Part shown: positions 30,430 through 31,175 of the stretch, piece after piece
Numbering within the stretch: position 1 is the first letter of the stretch
How the letters are laid out: the number at the start of each line of letters is the position of its first letter
NCBI GenBank assembly: GCA_038496445.1
Contig: JALMLS010000180.1
Location: 1 to 31,175, forward strand
Reading direction: 5' to 3'
DNA length: 31,175 nt
Source of the DNA: Trichosphaerium sp. ATCC 40318
Taxonomy: Eukaryota; Discosea; Flabellinia; Trichosidae
Notes under the pieces: generated by a model
Told to the model about the DNA's origin: nothing
Database searches by the model: none
What the model saw: only the letters and a program-made list of their open reading frames with translations
Program-made: the position numbers and the translations under genes

Positions 30430-31175
30430 TGTAGCTGAGTCTTAAAATTGAATAAATTCATTATAAAATTTCCGTTGTGGTTTTTTTCATAGTGCATCAT
30501 TTCACATAATCCTAGACGGTCAACAATACTATTTCTTACCACAACAGATGCCTAGAGTTGTTCTTGTTGGTAGAGAATTTTTCTCTAAGCAGTTGATGAA
30601 AAAGTAAAAAATGTGTCAGTAACACAGCAGTCAGCTACTCGCCTGAAACTCCCGTATATGATAGGTTAAGGTTTGTATTTCAACGAGAAGTTCGAAACAG
30701 ATATGCACAATAAGTACATTATATGCAATTATCACAGAAAATATGTGCCGTGATCTTTTCAGTAAAAAAGGAACTTTTAATTCCTTATTTAAGAGCATCA
30801 ACACCTTTTTCCGTCGAATGAATAGGCCAAATCTACTTAAACAGTGATGTACTACTTATCCCTGATGTGAGATCGCAAACAACGCCGTTTAAAAAACAAT
30901 TTTGTTCACTATCTTATGCAACATCCCAAACAGCCAAAAATGATGTATTGTATTCAACATGCGCGTGTAGTATGTATGTATCATTTTTGGCTGTTTGGGA
31001 TGTTGCATAAGTTAGAAAGAGGAAAAACACTGTAAACATTTTTAGAAAAAGTGCCCTACAACAAATGCAAAGCGTTTAGCTCGGTTTTATATCGCTAATC
31101 AAGATCAATAAGCGGAACTTGACGTTTTTAGCGGAGCCACAACTAACGTTTTAGTGTGCGCACTCAGGTTCGATA
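30430..31175. other. 3' flank and intergenic DNA; no gene seen
   Basis: A GAATAAATTC polyadenylation-type signal lies about 20 bp after the F-box/MORN_2 stop. The rest has no recognisable frame, only the hairpin at 30913-31011. Confidence 0.45.
30913..31011. repeat. Perfect 32-bp inverted repeat (hairpin)
   Basis: The left arm (30913-30944) begins CTTATGCAACATCCCAAACA and is repeated exactly in reverse complement at 30980-31011, with a 35-bp spacer. The flanks diverge at once. It could be a miniature inverted-repeat element, a small-RNA precursor or a folded regulatory site. Confidence 0.9.

Noticed and set aside
1..31175. tRNA, rRNA, riboswitch or operon structure
   Set aside because: I saw no cloverleaf, rRNA core sequence or ribosome-binding-site-led gene strings; introns and AATAAA signals mark eukaryotic nuclear DNA.

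Overview
This window is eukaryotic nuclear DNA, AT-rich, from a unicellular or early-branching lineage that I cannot name. The evidence is many short GT-AG introns that restore long open frames, AATAAA signals after genes, an ER oligosaccharyltransferase subunit and a mitochondrial carrier. The carrier and OST48 read like opisthokont proteins, but this does not fix the taxon. Several introns are only 26 to 35 nt, and the hexamer CACGTG is strongly over-represented.

Layout. 1-1029: no gene seen. 1030-2405 (-): seven-exon SLC25A32/FLX1-like mitochondrial carrier. 2754-4678 (+): eight-exon OST48/WBP1, sharing a 348-bp divergent promoter region with the carrier. 5121-5701 (-): small secreted Cys-rich protein. 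6187-6632 (-): decayed leucine-rich-repeat gene. 7089-7396 (-): small spliced protein of unknown function. 7949-13730 (+): the most unusual locus, about 24 exons reconstructing to about 1,370 aa: MORN repeats, a Roc GTPase, COR, a PARP-like ADP-ribosyltransferase and a receiver- or TIR-like C-terminal domain. 13960-14510: cytochrome P450 remnant. 15385-15784 (-): second small secreted Cys-rich protein. 16431-17240 (-): broken PLP-enzyme gene of the D-cysteine desulfhydrase/ACC deaminase type.

From about 17.4 kb the window looks like dynamic accessory DNA. Two copies of a TA-flanked terminal-inverted-repeat element (17454-18204 and 19826-20661) bracket an F-box-like/MORN_2 gene that resembles marseillevirus proteins. 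A MORN_2 fragment follows. Then come four paralogous secreted beta-trefoil-like genes (21256-26137), of two subfamilies whose promoters were duplicated with them. A TTAA-targeting element sits exactly at the stop codon of one of them. 26724-28419 (-) is a twelve-exon secreted reprolysin-like protein in which the zinc-binding motif appears to be replaced. 29005-30429 (+) is a second, spliced F-box-like/MORN_2 gene. The right end has a perfect 32-bp-arm hairpin.

How they relate. The carrier and OST48 are housekeeping genes. The remainder is lineage-specific: signalling (MORN-Roc-COR-PARP), secreted proteins likely to act at the cell surface or outside the cell, and virus-like F-box/MORN_2 proteins. 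They share no obvious pathway. All exon models come from splice signals and frame continuity by eye, without transcript support.
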